Assembly (NCBI GenBank): GCA_026936325.1
Contig: JAPTHN010000007.1
Location: 16,490,337-16,554,336 of the forward strand
Direction: 5' to 3'
Origin: Platynereis dumerilii
Taxonomy: Eukaryota > Annelida > Polychaeta > Phyllodocida > Nereididae
DNA length: 64,000 nucleotides
Part shown: piece by piece, positions 11,946-25,326 of the stretch
How the letters are laid out: each line of letters begins with the position of its first letter
How positions within the stretch are numbered: the first letter of the stretch is position 1
The notes under the pieces: generated by a model
Told to the model about the DNA's origin: nothing
The model's input: the letters and a program-made list of their open reading frames with translations, nothing else
The model's database searches: none
Position numbers and translations under genes: made by a program

Positions 11946-13558
11946 GGGTCAAAATTTGAAAAGGTTGAAATTTCAGCTGAAAAAAAAATTGAAAATTTTT
12001 CGCTCCAGAAATGCCTTTTTAAGTTTGCGTTGGGTAGGTCAGACGATCAGCTATCACTGCGCTTTCATGTCCAAGGGTCCCAATGCCCTGCTGATCTGTA
12101 CTGAGGTGATAAACATAGATGTAATGTTTTTCGACTGTCATTAAAATCACACTTCTAACTAAAAAATCCTGGCCATTTGGGGCTAAACAATCTATTGCCA
12201 ATGATTAGGCAAGTGGCTGTCACATTTTGGGCAAGAACCGGGTCTCTAATGGCAATTATTTTTGAGAAACTGCATTTTGATCAATTAAAATACCAAATAT
12301 GTGTGTCATTAGCATCATGCCTATAACTTGAAATCCGTACCATTTAGAGCTGAATAATGTATTGCCAACAAATAGGAAAGTGGCTATTCTGCACACAATG
12401 AGCTATATTTCAGGTCTCTATGACCAATAGTTATTGAGATAGAACAAATCCTTGAACCAGAAATTTACAAAAACAAAAAAAAATTCTCTTTTCATCAATA
12501 GTGTGGATTCTGAATAATAAAGATGATTTCCACTACTCCCTCCAGTGCCCAATGTCTTTGCTAAATCATATTTCAGATGCTAGACAATGGTAAAACGTTG
12601 CTGGCACCCAATATTTGGTTAGTAGTTTCAGAGAAGAATCAAACATCATACTAAGCACGTCAGATGCAAGGAAAATGCAAAAATATTATGTAATAGTCTG
12701 TTGAAACATTTGTTGATAATATATATTCAACTGATTTCAACTCCAGTCACCTGCAACAAAATTTTAGTGAGGTAACGGCAAAAAGCCATTTTTGACATGA
12801 TGCTAATGACAGCATGATGCTAATGATAATTACAGTAAAAATCTTTGTAGGGACCAGTGCAAAACTGGCAGTCTGGCAATAAGTGCATGCAATGACCTTA
12901 TGAACACCAGAAACATGTTCACGGTGATTTTGGTCCAGACATATGCAGTCAAAATAGAGTAGCAAGGCGTTTGCTAATGACAAATTGAGATAGGACAACT
13001 GACATGCCGACAGAAATACTCTAATATTTTGGTTTACATAAATGATACAGAGCTACAGATAGTTCAGTTATTTTCTTGGGTTCTCAGACAACATCAGACA
13101 CAAGGTTTTCTCACAGAATGTGTGTCCCTTTATTTTTTATTAAGAAACAAATCTGGCGCGATGCTAATGACACAATATTGGAGACATTGACACAACAACC
13201 TCCTGCTCTTATACAGAATATCATTTCAGCTATTGATGACCAGATTTTAGAAGACTGGCAGTCAAGTCTCCTTGTATGGAAGAATTTAATTGAATCAGAA
13301 TCCTGCACTAGTTTTTATGATGTGATCTTTCAAAGAAAGTGTTGGTGGAGACAGGCCATTTTCAGGGGGGTTGGCCACTTCAATGCTATTTTTGAATGGG
13401 ATTAAAATATTCTGCCACATATTTTTTGTGTTATAAGTTTTGCTAATGTCCTTGTCTATGACAAATGACAACAAGAGGTCCTCTATTGGTCTTCCTGCCA
13501 TCCTTAATTATCGTTAAACACTGGAGACAAGAATTTCAGACTTATCAAATTTTGACCC
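11946..13558. mobile_element. 1.6 kb non-autonomous DNA transposon, TTTA target duplication
   Basis: The ends are inverted copies over about 30 bp starting GGGTCAAAATTTGA, flanked on both sides by TTTA (11942-11945 and 13559-13562). The copy II empty site reads ATGTTTAAATAG (about 18057-18068), so the duplication is exactly 4 bp. The interior has a diverged direct repeat of about 170 bp (12165-12290 against 12330-12450) and several GCTAATGAC words. The longest open frame (13076-13405, 109 codons) resembles no transposase I know. GGG ends with a 4-bp A/T duplication recall Kolobok-like elements, but the superfamily is unproven. Confidence 0.77.
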
Positions 13559-15046
13559 TTTAAATAGCATCTATTCTAATATATGGAGAATTGTATATGT
13601 CTATTTAATGTTTGTAGCCGGGTGCTAACATGCACTAAGCGCCAAGCTTTTCACAGGTCAGTGAAGTATTGAATAACACCATGTGCCTGTCTGAAAATCT
13701 CATTCCTCTGAATTATGGTTTTTGCAATCTATAAAAATTATTTGAGATGGTAATGTGGCTAACACAGCAAACGCCATGTTCAAATGGCTATACAAAAGTC
13801 AGGTGCAAATAATCAACTCAAGATTTATTGCATTAGTTTTATATCATCATCCCATGAGACTTTTCATTCAATTATAAAGCACCAAATCTTTCCATATGCA
13901 TGTACTTACGTTATGACTGACAGAACTGATTTAATTTAGCCGAGGCTGGTGCTTAATAGAGAATTTAATTAAATTGAGCAGTAACGTGGGTGGTTTAACA
14001 TCTTGATGAAATTATCTGAACTACCCATAAACTTCAATAACAGTCTCAAGATATCAGACCTCTCAACAAAATAAACCACTTGCAGCTATGTAAAGATGAT
14101 GGATAATATGTGCATATGCAATCCTCCTTACATTCCAACAAGGAGTGAAAATATATTGTAGAACTGTCATTATGTTATTTCAATAAACCAATGGCACTTT
14201 AGCTTCCTCTATGAGCATGATATCACATGATAAAAAGAACACAGGTTAACACTCTCCAATTAAAAATGTGAACCGACAGAATAATTTTCCATTCTGACTT
14301 GTATTTTGAATAACAGTTGCAAGAGATATTGCAGACTTCTCAATTCTCACAGGTCTGGCTTAATCATGCTAATATTGATATTCACCTGACAATTTCAGCT
14401 GAAAATTTCCATAATATTCGATCTAGCTCAGAACACAATATTTGCAACAAGTTGACTTGTGGGGTTCTGTCATTAAAAGATCAGCCAAAAATAATAATTT
14501 GAAAAAAAAACAAAAAACAATATCATGTTGCTGATGTCTGGTGACCGCAAGTTCATGAAGTAAATATGAGTTTGGAAAAAAAAAAGTCAGCAAGAAAATG
14601 AAAAATCTAATTTGGAAATATCTTATTTGAATATATCTTCTCATCAAAATGCTCTTTAAAAAGCAATCACATCAGATTATTTTGTCACAGGTCATTGCAA
14701 AGACGATTGTACACAACAAAATTAAAGACGAATGTGAATCAGTTTTCAAATGTATAGTTTCACAGAGGAGAATACCGGTAGCTATATATCATGCGGAAAG
14801 ATAAGGAGATAGAGAAATATATCCAGCTTATCTGTTGCATGATCTAATGCAAAATAGAAAACAATCATGAGTTGGACTGCAGAGAGGAAGAAGGAATCAT
14901 GGATCAGAATTCCAATCAATGACTAATCACGCCAGATAACTCAAAGTGATTCAATTAACCAAAGCAAATGGCTGAAACTCTGCAGGAGACAATGAAAATA
15001 TTACATTCTGAGATAAATTAAGATATACCAAGCTACAACAACTTAC

Positions 15047-15094
15047 TTAAATATACATTCTAGTCCCACATGTTCCGAAATGTGTAGAATATTT
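15047..15094 (-). CDS. Candidate 48-nt exon
   Basis: The minus strand has a strong acceptor (TTTTTCCCTCCTGGATTTAG) and a strong donor (TTTAA|GTAAGTTGTTG) enclosing one open frame, NILHISEHVGLECIF; the other two frames contain stops. The matching place in copy III has lost the donor. It cannot follow the 28281-28353 candidate directly, because that junction would create a stop. It may be a fortuitous splice pair. Confidence 0.22.
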   Translation of the reverse strand, partial: KYSTHFGTCGTRMYI

Positions 15095-15304
15095 CTAAAT
15101 CCAGGAGGGAAAAATCCCATGACCAGCTCTCCGTATCGGTGTATGGCATCATTGTCATGTCAATCAGACGTCTCTCACTCAAGCAATTGCTTAATAAACA
15201 GGATGGCTCAAGGTTTGCTGTCAGGTGCTGGCATTCCAGATAATACTGCTAAATACATATGTATGACAGATTCTGCTCATCCCAAGAGGAAATATTACTT
15301 CCCT

Positions 15305-15524
15305 TGTAGCTTCATGTACCAGGGAAGGAGTGTGGTCTTACGTAAATGAATTTTAAAAGTTTTTAATCCGAATGGTTTCAGCTTTCTTCTTGTTATTTTA
15401 TTCTTGTTTTTACTGTAAATATGTACATATATCCCCTCTCTTCACAAAATAGCAATTTCGCTAATGTACCTGTTTTTAATTTGTGACGTTAAATAAAACT
15501 TTGTTATTATTGTTGTTATTGTTA
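15305..15524 (+). mobile_element. LINE 3'-end fragment, about 220 bp
   Basis: This segment is absent from the matching place in copy III and is flanked by TTCCCT on both sides. It begins in a short coding tail (FMYQGRSVVLRK then stop), continues through an AT-rich 3' region (TTAAATAAAACTTTG) and ends in a TTATTG-type repeat. This is the shape of a 5'-truncated LINE. The clade cannot be told from so short a piece. Confidence 0.52.
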
Positions 15525-16960
15525 TTCCCTGCCTTGCCAAATCTGATGAAACGGAAATAGTTCTACATGAGCTTTCATGTATTCTCTGTCAGAGCATCAA
15601 AAGGCACTTAAACAAATACAATTACATTTTTCTTTCTTCCCTGCACAAAAGAGAACAATGAAATAGGTAATGATATAAAATTGCATCTGTGATCAACACC
15701 AAGATGACAAAGAGTCTCTTTGATTCTTCCAATTGTCATTCTTTTTCGTACCTGTTATATACATTGTCTTTTGGAGATTTTGCTTGCAATGGCCATAATG
15801 TCTTTGACATGACACAGCCTATTTAAGTACCAGTGTCTCTCCCTCCAGATGTTGGAAGACGTGAAATTTCTGAGCAGATTTTTAGTAAATATCGGGCAGC
15901 CAGTCAAAGGAATCAGCACAATTCGCAGCTTTACCAGAAACCTGCCGAGAGTTTCTACACATTTTGCTCAGAAAATCTCCTTCCCGACACAGAGAATCAC
16001 ATTAAACTTCTCTGAAAAAGCAGGATTAAACATTTTAAATGCCTTTACCCTAAAAATCTATATTTAAAACCTTCACTGTTTTCCCCAAACAGACTTTGTA
16101 CAGAAAACCACCAAAAGCTAGTCATTTGCCTGTTGCTAAAGGAAACGTGAAGATCACAAAAGGGCAACATTCAGAAGAACATGTGCCAATTCCACAAAGT
16201 AATGAGTTTCCACTCAAAAAGAAGTTTTTAAAGGTCTTACAAGGATCTACTTTCTATTCGAAACTGAACTCTAATCTGAAAAGAGCAAATTGGTGTCCTC
16301 CGAGGCTGCATGGGTTCTGGGGTAGCTTCTCATGTTTCTGGCGAAAGAAGCAAAGAGCTAAAATGTGGCCACGATGGTAATTACTATTTCCTAATTTTCA
16401 TAGTGAAAAGCCAACCCTTGTCATTACAAGATAAAATTGAAGATACCACAAGGCATACTTTCATATGAAGAATATAGGGCAAATCTAATTTCATACATGA
16501 AGAAACCATCAGCTTGCCTGCACACAGTTGTGTGACACATGCAGATCTTTCATATATGCTTACTTGCGCCTTGAGTCCTCACTTTGACATTTTTAAGCTA
16601 ACTATAGTTACTATTGAAATTGGTATAGCCATCAAAATACCCAATTGTACAAGAGCATCAATCTCATTTAATGGAATTAAACAGTGTCAAATTCAAGATT
16701 ACTCTCCATCCAGTTTGATTAGTCCATTGAAGAACAACCCATCATTTGTAAGCTGTACCTTAGAACTGGGCAATTCGGCGAAAAGTTGGCCGGGTATTTT
16801 AACCCACTTAATGGAAGAAATGCCTACTTTTCTCACTGACACAGGATTCTTCGGCATATTTGCCACCTGTGTCAGCGAGGAAAGTTGGCCTGGAGGGGAT
16901 AGGGGCTGTATACATCTCATTAGGGGCCATATATATGCCTTTTCCATAAAAAATAAACAT

Positions 16961-19900
16961 ACAATGCTTGTGATATAGAAGACCATATTATGTGGAAAAC
17001 AATAATCTACAACAGGGGCCCACAAAAACTCAGACCTCCAAATTCTCCTTAAGTCCTTCTTCATATATAATATAGCAGCTTTGCTCCAAAGACACCATTT
17101 CTGCTATAATGCAAAACATGTCTTTGAGGTATCACAGCCTAAAATATATAGAGATCTATAAATCACATCAAGATTGTCATAAGATACAGAATAAGATTTA
17201 ATCTAATATATTATAGATCTCTATTTGGAAGCATGTAACTTAAAATAATGCATCTTGAATTACCAAACAAAATCTTTTTTTTAACTCTTTACCCAGTACA
17301 GTGTGTGGTCAGATGCAATTCCCCAGCAGTTTGTTCTATATTCCTCGTGCTTGGTATGAAAATACGAAATATGGCAATACCTCGGATGACAACCAACAAA
17401 CAAGTCCTGCCACAGAACTTTTACATGTAAACAGTGGAATCCCACACACCGAGGGCAGATGTCTTGCTCTGTGACACAAACACATCACATTGTCACGCAA
17501 GATATTGTCAAATATGTGCATTGTCAGATGCTGTTGTTGTTTTGTTGGTGCTCTGTATTAATTTCAGTGACCCACATGGAACGTGACATGATAACAAGAC
17601 ATTGTTATTGGATGTGAATGTTCAATTGCAACCAGAACCCATATTTCATTAATACATGTATTATTATATTTGATGTAGTAATAATTTCTGTGGCAAATCG
17701 TTTGAGATCATTGTCCCGATTAGCTAAGGATGTTGCTAAATTTCAGGAAATTAGATACAACAGGAGTGTTTTTTTAGAAACCACCAGGACAGGGAATGGC
17801 TCTTAGCTCCTAGCCTCATACAAGGCATATATTTGGAGGGATTTAGTTACAAGGAATACTATTTACTTCAGTCAAATTCAAATTGATCAGTCTCAGGGAC
17901 TGTGGAATTGACATGTATCAGGCAGACACCCTATTTTCGGGTTCTAAAATGAGAGTGATCTAACTGGCGCAAAATGCATTTAAGAATCCTCCAAATTAGT
18001 CTATCTAACACAGTGTCTAACTACCAAGACCAGATACACTTCATGAACTACAGCTATGTTTAAATAGTAATTATTGTAAAATATACAAGAGAATTGTTTG
18101 TTTATGCCTGTTTATTCAATGCATTGTTTGCAACCAGGAAACAAGCAAGACTCTTGGTATAGCATCTGGCTTTTCATAGATTAAAAGTATCACAGTGACT
18201 TTGCGAGGTCGAACTCAGGTCAGAAAAGTATTGAAGTCACACCACAGATCTGAAAACCCATACCATAGAATAATGTGTCTTTAGATGGTAACACGTACCA
18301 TGTTCTAATGTCTAATACACAGCAGCCAAGTGAAAAAAACTTATCAACTCCGAGTTATTGCAATTGTTTATATCATTATCCCATTAGACTTTTGATTCAA
18401 TTCCAAAGCACCAATCTTGCCATCTGCATGTATTAATGTTCTGACTGACAGAACTGATTTAATTTAGCCAAGGCTGCTGCTTTGTAGAGAATTTAATTTA
18501 ATTTAGCAGTAACGTGGGTGGTTTAACATCTTGATGAAATTATCCGAACTACTCATAAACTTCAATAACAGTCTCAAGATATACTAGACCTCTCCGCAAA
18601 ATAAACCACTTGCAACTTGCTTGGGAAGGTGATGGATATAACATCTGGATGAGTCCAAATGTTAAAATATTATTGTTCTTTAAATAAGCCACTGAGGCAC
18701 TGACAAATTAACTTCATCTATGAGCGAGGGATCATGCAAGTCGAGAACTCAGGTTAACATTCCTAAATTAGAAACGTGAACACACAGAACATAGTATTTC
18801 AACTCTGGCTTGTATTTTGGATAACAGTTGAAAGAGATATTGCAGAATTCTCTCAATTCTCAAAGGTCTGGCTTAATCATGCTAATATTGACATTCTCCT
18901 GATAATTTCAGCTGAAAATTCCAATAATATTCGATCTAGCTCAGAACACAATATTTGCAAGTGACTCGTGGGGTCCTGTCATTAAAAGATCCGCCAAAAA
19001 TAATAATTAAAAAAAACAATATCAGATTGGTACTGGCTTCGATAGAATGCAAGGCAACACTTGAGGTAAATATGATTTCAAAAGAAGTTCAGTTGTCCAA
19101 TTTTGAAATGTCTTATTCTAATATATTTTCAATGAGAAATATGTCATTGTTTCTTCCCCAAGCTAAAGAGATCAATGAAGCAGGTAATGATGTCAAATTG
19201 CATCTATGACAACCACCAAAACTAAGAGTCTCTTTGACTCTTCCAATTAACAACCTTTTCCGTACCTGTTATATTGTCTTTGGGAGACTTTTCTTGACAT
19301 GGCCGACGTGTCTTTGAGACATCACAGCCTATTTAAAAGGCATCGACATAAGTGCCAGTGTCTCTCCCCCTAGATCTGGGAAGACTTTACATTTTTAGCA
19401 CATTTGTAGTAAATTTCGGGCAGCCTGCCCAAGGGATCAGCACAATTGGCAGTATTCACCAGACACCTGCCAAGAGTTTCCTCCCACATTTTGCTTATGT
19501 CCTGACATACGTATGTAGACTTTCTTCCCACATTTTGCTTATGTCCTGACATACGTATGTAGACTCTCTTCACATTAAAATTCTCAGAAGAAGCAGAATT
19601 AAAAATTTTGAATGCCTTCACCCTAAAAATCTATATTTAAAATTTCACTATTTTACCCATACAGACTTTGTATAGAAAATGACCAAAAGCTAGTCATTGC
19701 TGATGAGATGTGCTATAATTTTTTGGCACTCAAACATAATAACTGTTATTTGCCTGTTGCTATAAAGGAAACATGAAGATCACAAAAGGCAACGATAGGA
19801 AGAACATGTTCCAATTCCACAAAGTAATGAGTTTCCACGCTAAAAGAAGTTTTTCAAAGGTCTTACAAGGATCTACTTTCTATTTGTAACTAAACTCTAA

Positions 19901-20690
19901 TCTGAAAAGAGCCAATTGGTGTTTTCCAAGGCTGCATGGCTTCTGGAAACGCTTCTCATGTTTCTGGCAAAAGAAGCAAAGAGCTAAAATGTGGCCACAA
20001 TGGTAATTGCCATTACCAAATTTGCATAGTGAAAAGCCAACCCCTGTCATTTAAATGATAAAATTGAAGACACTAGAGGAATATTCCTTCTTTCGTGTGA
20101 AGAATATAGAGCAAATCTAACCTTACACATGAGGAAACTATCAGCTTACCTGCATAGTACACACAGATCTTTTATGCATACCTACACCCAAGGCTTGCTA
20201 TGGGTACGATTAACATTGGCATGTACCTAATCTTGAAAGAATGTTATGGACTTTCCTTTAAAAGCAAATTGAGACAGTGACATTGGCAAGAGCATAAATC
20301 TCATTTAATGGACTTAAACAGTGTCAGGGGAAGGTGGGAATTTAACACATCCTGATTCAATTAACATAAGTGGTCAACATCATCACCAGAAGTTTTCTAG
20401 TAAATTGAGGACAACAAAATGTTGTCCATCTGCTGGGCAGGCAGAGCGGCGGGCAGATGGATAGATGGTTTCTGTTTGCCACAACAGAATGCCACATTTG
20501 GTGTTTTAAAGCTATTTGCTGAAAGTTTGCTGCAAGACCGCCTATATTGTCCACAGAACATCATTATTTAAACTGTAGCACAATCATAAGGATGTCTCTC
20601 AAAGGGCAATGTCTGCGTTCTGTATAGAATTATCCAACATTCATACTTGTTAAATCATGGCAATTACTAACTTAACTGTAAATATATTCA
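16961..20690 (+). repeat. Tandem duplication copy II
   Basis: This is the most compact copy, about 3.7 kb. The block order follows copy I, beginning GCTTGTGATATAGAAGA, then the GACAACCAACAAACAAG block, the GATTTAATTTAGCC block and the ACCTGTTATATTGTCTTTG block. It serves as the empty-site reference for the insertions at 9740, 11946, 21448, 22766 and 25327. A small tandem repeat of TTTTGCTTATGTCCTGACAT lies at 19489-19563. No gene recognised. Confidence 0.75.
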
Positions 20691-20879
20691 AAAATTGTCA
20701 TTATTGTTGTTTCAATAAACCAATGACAATTTAACTTCCTCTATGGGCATGATATCATGTGATTTAGAACTTAAGAATATATTGTTTTAAGTCTGACTTG
20801 TATTTTGGATAACAGTTGCAAGAGATGATACAGATTTCTTTCTGGCTTAATCATGCTAATATTGACAATTTTTTTTAGT

Positions 20880-21171
20880 GTCTTTAAACGCTAATATCAT
20901 AATTCTTGTGGCAAATATTTCCAATCTCACTAATATAAGTGACAGAGAGTCACAATTTTTTGGCTTTCTTGGTTTCAGTATTACCTGCCCCGACCAGCTG
21001 AACTTTCAGTTTTCATGGCAACCACAGAATGATTTAGAAATGTCCAAATTGTCCGAAATTTTGGGAATCCATTCCAAATATGCTGAATTTTACCCTGTGA
21101 AAAATGCATAGTTCTAAATTGAAAATAAGTGTCCATATAAAAAAAGCCTCGAACTTTCTGAACGCCCCTCG
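20880..21171 (-). mobile_element. Mariner-like end fragment
   Basis: Read on the minus strand from 21171, the sequence starts CGAGGGGCGTTCAGAAAG directly beside a TA (21172-21173), as mariner ends do, and continues with about 290 bases absent from copies I and II. No opposite end is visible, so it is truncated. The short open frames are not recognisable transposase. Confidence 0.4.
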
Positions 21172-21447
21172 TATGGCAATAACTTGACTGACAACCATGC
21201 AAAAAACATCCTGCCACAAAACCGAGGGCAAATGTCTTGCGCTGTGACAAAAACACATCACTTTGTCACGCAAGATATTGTCAGAGATGTGCAGTGTCAG
21301 ATTCTGTTGTTGTGTTGCTGGTGCAATATTAATATTAATAATTATCAGTGATCCATTCTTAAGCACAAGGTATATGTGACATGATAACAAGGCATCATTG
21401 TTATTGGGTGTGGATGTTCAATTGCAACCATAACCAATATTTCATTA

Positions 21448-21583
21448 CAGTTTAAGTCAAAAGCATAGACTCAAAATTTGTTGAATACATCACCATGCAG
21501 TCCATGCTATATATGCACAGTGTGATACAGATGAAGGATGACATGGCCAGACGTGTCTGAGTCCACGCTTTTGACTTCAGCTG
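21448..21583. mobile_element. Tc1/mariner-type MITE, 136 bp, TA target
   Basis: The ends are inverted copies over about 28 bp (CAGTTTAAGTCAAAAGC against CAGCTGAAGTCAAAAGC), flanked by TA on both sides (21446-21447 and 21584-21585). Copies I and II read TTCATTAATACATG across the same place without the insert, which confirms both boundaries. Confidence 0.77.
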
Positions 21584-22765
21584 TAATAAAGTACATTACA
21601 TTTAATGTGGTAATATTTTGTGTGGCAAATAATTTTGAGATCATTGCTCCTTCTTGTAAAGACCTAATCAAAATGTAGACCATTGTCACGACACTCAATA
21701 AGAAAATTGAACCATTCATGAGGCACTGATTAAAACTGAATCACAACAACATTGATCACTTAATAATTCAATTATTAATTTCTTCTAAGGATTATTTTCA
21801 AAAGACAGATCGAAAAACGGAACACAAAGAAACTGGATGACAAATGTTAAACAGAAATCTTTCCACACAGACCCAAACATAATCCTATAGATTTGACGAT
21901 GTATTTTGTGATTTCAAAAGAGGAACAGCTGAAATTCTGACTGTCATCAGCCAAAAAATATACTCGTTATCTGAAGCATTTGTATTACAGCTTGGGTAAT
22001 TATGAGAATCTAAATTGCTTTCCAACATGCAGTAAAAGTGAGATTCAGAACAGACTGTAGTCACTTCAGTGAGTACCGCAATAGTTGCAAAATGTCAGGA
22101 AATCACAGGACTTTTTTTTTAGAAACCACCAGGACAAGGGATGGCTCTTGCATGGCTCCTGTCCTCATACAATGAATATACTTGGAGGGATTTAGTTACA
22201 AGTAATACGACTTACTTCATTCAAATTCCAATTGATCAGTCTCTGGGACTGTGGAATTGACATGTGTTAGTTGGACACCCCATTTTCGGGTTCTAAAATG
22301 AGAGGGATCTGACAAAAACGCATGTATGAATCGGATCCTCAAAATTAGTGTCTATCTAACACAGTGTCTAACTAACTAAGACCTGACACAATTCTTAAAC
22401 AATACCTTCAAGTACCAATTGTTGTAAGATATAAGAGAGAATCGTTTGTTTACGCCTGTTCATTTTTCTTGCAGCCAGGAAACATGCCAGACTATTATAT
22501 TGGTAGCATCTGGCTTTTCACAGCTTAAAAGTATCATAGTGACTTAGTGAGGTCGAATTCAGGTCAGAAAAGTATTGAAGTCACCCCATATGCCAATCTG
22601 AAAACCCCATACCAAAGAATAATACGTTTGCAGTCCATGACTTTAACTTCAGTCTTTTCAGATGGTAACTCGTACCATGTTCTAATGTCTAATACACCAT
22701 ATAGCCAAGTGCAAAAACTAATCAACACAGAGTTGTTACAATTGTTTATATCATTATCCCATAAG

Positions 22766-22996
22766 TTTATTTGTTTTGTTTGTGTTTTTTTTATGCCTCT
22801 GCAGCACCTTAGTGGGCTATATCAAGGCAGGCGATCGCCGTATGATGATGAGATGAGAAGACTGTGAGTCTGGCACATACCCTATTAATTCAGGGATGCC
22901 CAGGGTCTTTCAGTTGCCCCAGCATAGAATACTGGATACAACCCCCCTCCATTTAACGTCCCATGGGCTCGGACTAAAGTGAGTCCCCGCGATGAG
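22766..22996 (-). mobile_element. Retroposed SINE, 231 bp, 14-bp target duplication
   Basis: CATTATCCCATAAG occurs at 22752-22765 and 22997-23010, exactly flanking the insert. Copy II reads through the same place uninterrupted (about 18367). The plus strand begins with a T-rich tail (TTTATTTGTTTTG), so the element lies on the minus strand. Its interior GGGACGTTAAATGGAGG and TATGCTGGGGCAACTGAAAG match the element at 52320-52500. No tRNA-like head is visible, so it is 5'-truncated. Confidence 0.77.
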
Positions 22997-24032
22997 CATT
23001 ATCCCATAAGACTTTTGATTCAATTCTAAAGTGGCAACCTTTCCATCTGCACGTACTAACATTATGACTGACAGAACTGATTTAATTTAACCGACGCTGG
23101 TGCTTAGTAGAGAATTTAATTAAACTTAGCAGTAACATGGGTGTTTTAACAGCTTGATGAAATTATCCGAACTACTCATAAATTTCAATAACAGTCTCAA
23201 GATATACTAGACCTCTCCGCAAAATAAACCACTTGCAGCTAGCTTGCAAAGATGATGGATATAACATCTGGATGAGTCCAAATGTTAAAATGTACTGTAA
23301 AACTGTTATTATTTTCATTTTAATAAACCACTGACAATATAACTTCCTCTAAGAGCATGGGATTGTGACATTGTGATATAGAGAACACAGGTTGACATTC
23401 CCATATCAAAAATGGGAAAACAGATATAATGTTTCAACTATGATTTGTTTTTTGGGAATTCTCTCAATTTTCACCTAGCTTAATCATGCTAATATTGACA
23501 TTCATCTGATAATTTCAACTGAAAATTCCTGTAATATTCGATCTGGCTAGAATCTTTTGCAAAGCACTTGTGGGGCCCTGTCATTGATAATGATAGATCC
23601 ATAAAAATTTGTTATGAACAAAATAAAAACATTATTAGATTGGCACTGCTGTAAACAGACTCACAGGATATATACCATGGTAGCAAATATGAGTAAGAAA
23701 AAAAAAGAAATGTCTTATAATCTAATCACATATTCTTGGACAACAAATACCATCAGAGAACTCTGTCAATTAAGTCAAATAACATTGTTGCCAAAGTTTG
23801 TTTTCAAATATACTGTTACGAAGAAGAGAATACAGGTAACTACCTATAAGGCGTAAAGATAAGGAGAGGCAGATATAGATCCAGCTTATCTGTAGCGTGA
23901 TCTAATGCCACAATGAAAACAAATCATGAGATGGACTGCAGAGAAGAAGCAGAAAGCCTGGACCTGACTTCCAATCAATGACTATTCACATCTGATAACC
24001 CAAAGTAATTGAATTAACCAAAACGTATATAT

Positions 24033-24903
24033 ATATATATATTCTGCACCAAAATTTGTGAGCCAATCAGGTGACGTGATATCAATCACGTGCCACGCCA
24101 ATAAATAACGATATTGGCGTGTGAAAAGTGTTATTGGCGCCTTAAGTCTATATTGGCGTCCTCAGTTCACATGCACTAGAGTTAATGCAGCACTATGCCC
24201 TGTATCAATGTAGTCTTTGATTACGTACATGTATTGACTCCTTTCCAATCAAATTCTCAATTACTATTGAAGGAAACACAGCAACTTTTCTATTATCAAG
24301 ATGCTAATTGCTATTTTAAAAGGATAATTGACAAAATTCCAATTGAAACTTGTGTCACTCTCACACTCTGTAAGTGAAACTATTTCCAGTTCATAAAAAA
24401 ATCAATCCATTTGAATAAGAGCAATTAAAGCAAGATAACCTAAAGTCCTAAACTAAAACTTAAAAAAAGAAATCATAAAAATGATTTTAAAATAAGGAAA
24501 AGCGCTTTTATAAAATAGAATTAAAAAATTGAAAGGATACAAATCAATAGATAGATAGACAGTTTGATAGATAGATAGATAGTTAGATAGAAAGGTAGGT
24601 AGATAGCTAGATAGAGAGCTAGGTAGATAACTAGATAGATAGCTAGATAAAAAGCTAAATAGAAAGCTGGATAGATTTGGATAGATCGATTTTTTTTTCA
24701 GAATTTCAAATTGAAAACAAGCAAACATGACATTGTATCAGTCTGAAAATTTTGGTGTAGAATATAACAAATAGTGGATGTTGAGTCGACCAATATTGAG
24801 TTTTATTGGCCTCAGCAGGTAATATTGGTCTCGGCCTGCGGCCTCGACCAATATTACTGCTTCGGCCAATAAAACTCAATATTGGTCTCCTCACCATCCA
24901 CTA
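24033..24903 (+). mobile_element. Helentron/Helitron2-like non-autonomous element, copy 1
   Basis: The left end ATATTCTGCACCAAAATTT is matched in inverted form at about 24746-24765 (AAATTTTGGTGTAGAATATA). Outside that right repeat lies a 130-bp palindrome (24774-24903) with arms of more than 40 bp and the centre CTCGGCCTGCGGCCTCG. Near the left end are GAGCCAATCAGG and repeated ATATTGGC words. The interior carries a GATA microsatellite and one 60-codon frame of no recognised family. An internal inverted end followed by a terminal hairpin is the layout described for Helentrons and DINE-1-type elements. Copy I lacks the insert (about 14950). Termini are approximate. Confidence 0.53.
24545..24690. 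repeat. GATA-rich microsatellite
   Basis: An imperfect tetranucleotide array of GATA/TAGA units with GCTA and GTTA interruptions, lying inside the Helentron-like element. Confidence 0.9.
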
Positions 24904-25326
24904 ACTATATAATATATAATACGACAACAGTGACAAGAAAGAATGAAAGCATTTTGAAATATTTCAGGAAAGACCAAACAATGGTAACAGCAAACTTATA
25001 ACCCATATGCATAGCAGTCTTATGAATACTTCTAAATTTGTATACTGGTATGACAGATTCTCATCAGACCCAAAGGAAATATTACTTCCCTGACTTGGCA
25101 AATGGAAGTATAGGCCTATCAGTTCTATATGAGCTTTCATGCATTCTCTCCATGCCCCTGGCTGCGCATAAAGGGCACTTAAACAATGAGAATTACTGGT
25201 TTGTTTCTTCCCCAAGAGAACAATGAAGCGAGTAATGATATCAAATTGCATCCATGATCGACATCAAAACTACATGTATGAAGAGTCTCTTTGATTCATC
25301 CAATTGGCAGCCTTTTCGTATACCTG

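Larger units (their letters stand above)
9190..16960 (+). repeat. Tandem duplication copy I
   Basis: Ordered blocks recur in copies II and III: 9205-9330 (like 16968-17070); 9950-10200 with GACAACCAACAAACAAGTCC (like 17290-17560 and 21180-21330); 13930-14080 (like 18450-18600 and 23060-23220); 14280-14470 (like 18800-18990); 15080-15300 and 15540-15620 (like 25000-25180); 15740-15920 (like 19262-19420 and 26401-26540); 16096-16380 (like 19670-20010 and 26930-27230). Copy I is longer because of private insertions at 9740, 10262, 11946 and 15305. It is non-coding as far as I can tell. Confidence 0.75.

Noticed and set aside
12747-13405. Open frames up to 109 codons in the TTTA element as a transposase
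   Set aside because: No catalytic motif or family resemblance; overlapping frames on both strands are of similar length, as expected by chance.
13905-13950. A donor-like GTAAGTAC on the minus strand at 13908 as an exon end
   Set aside because: The donor is not kept in copies II and III and the frames upstream contain stops.
24453-24728. Ser/Tyr/Leu-rich frame of 91 codons
   Set aside because: It is the translation of the GATA microsatellite.
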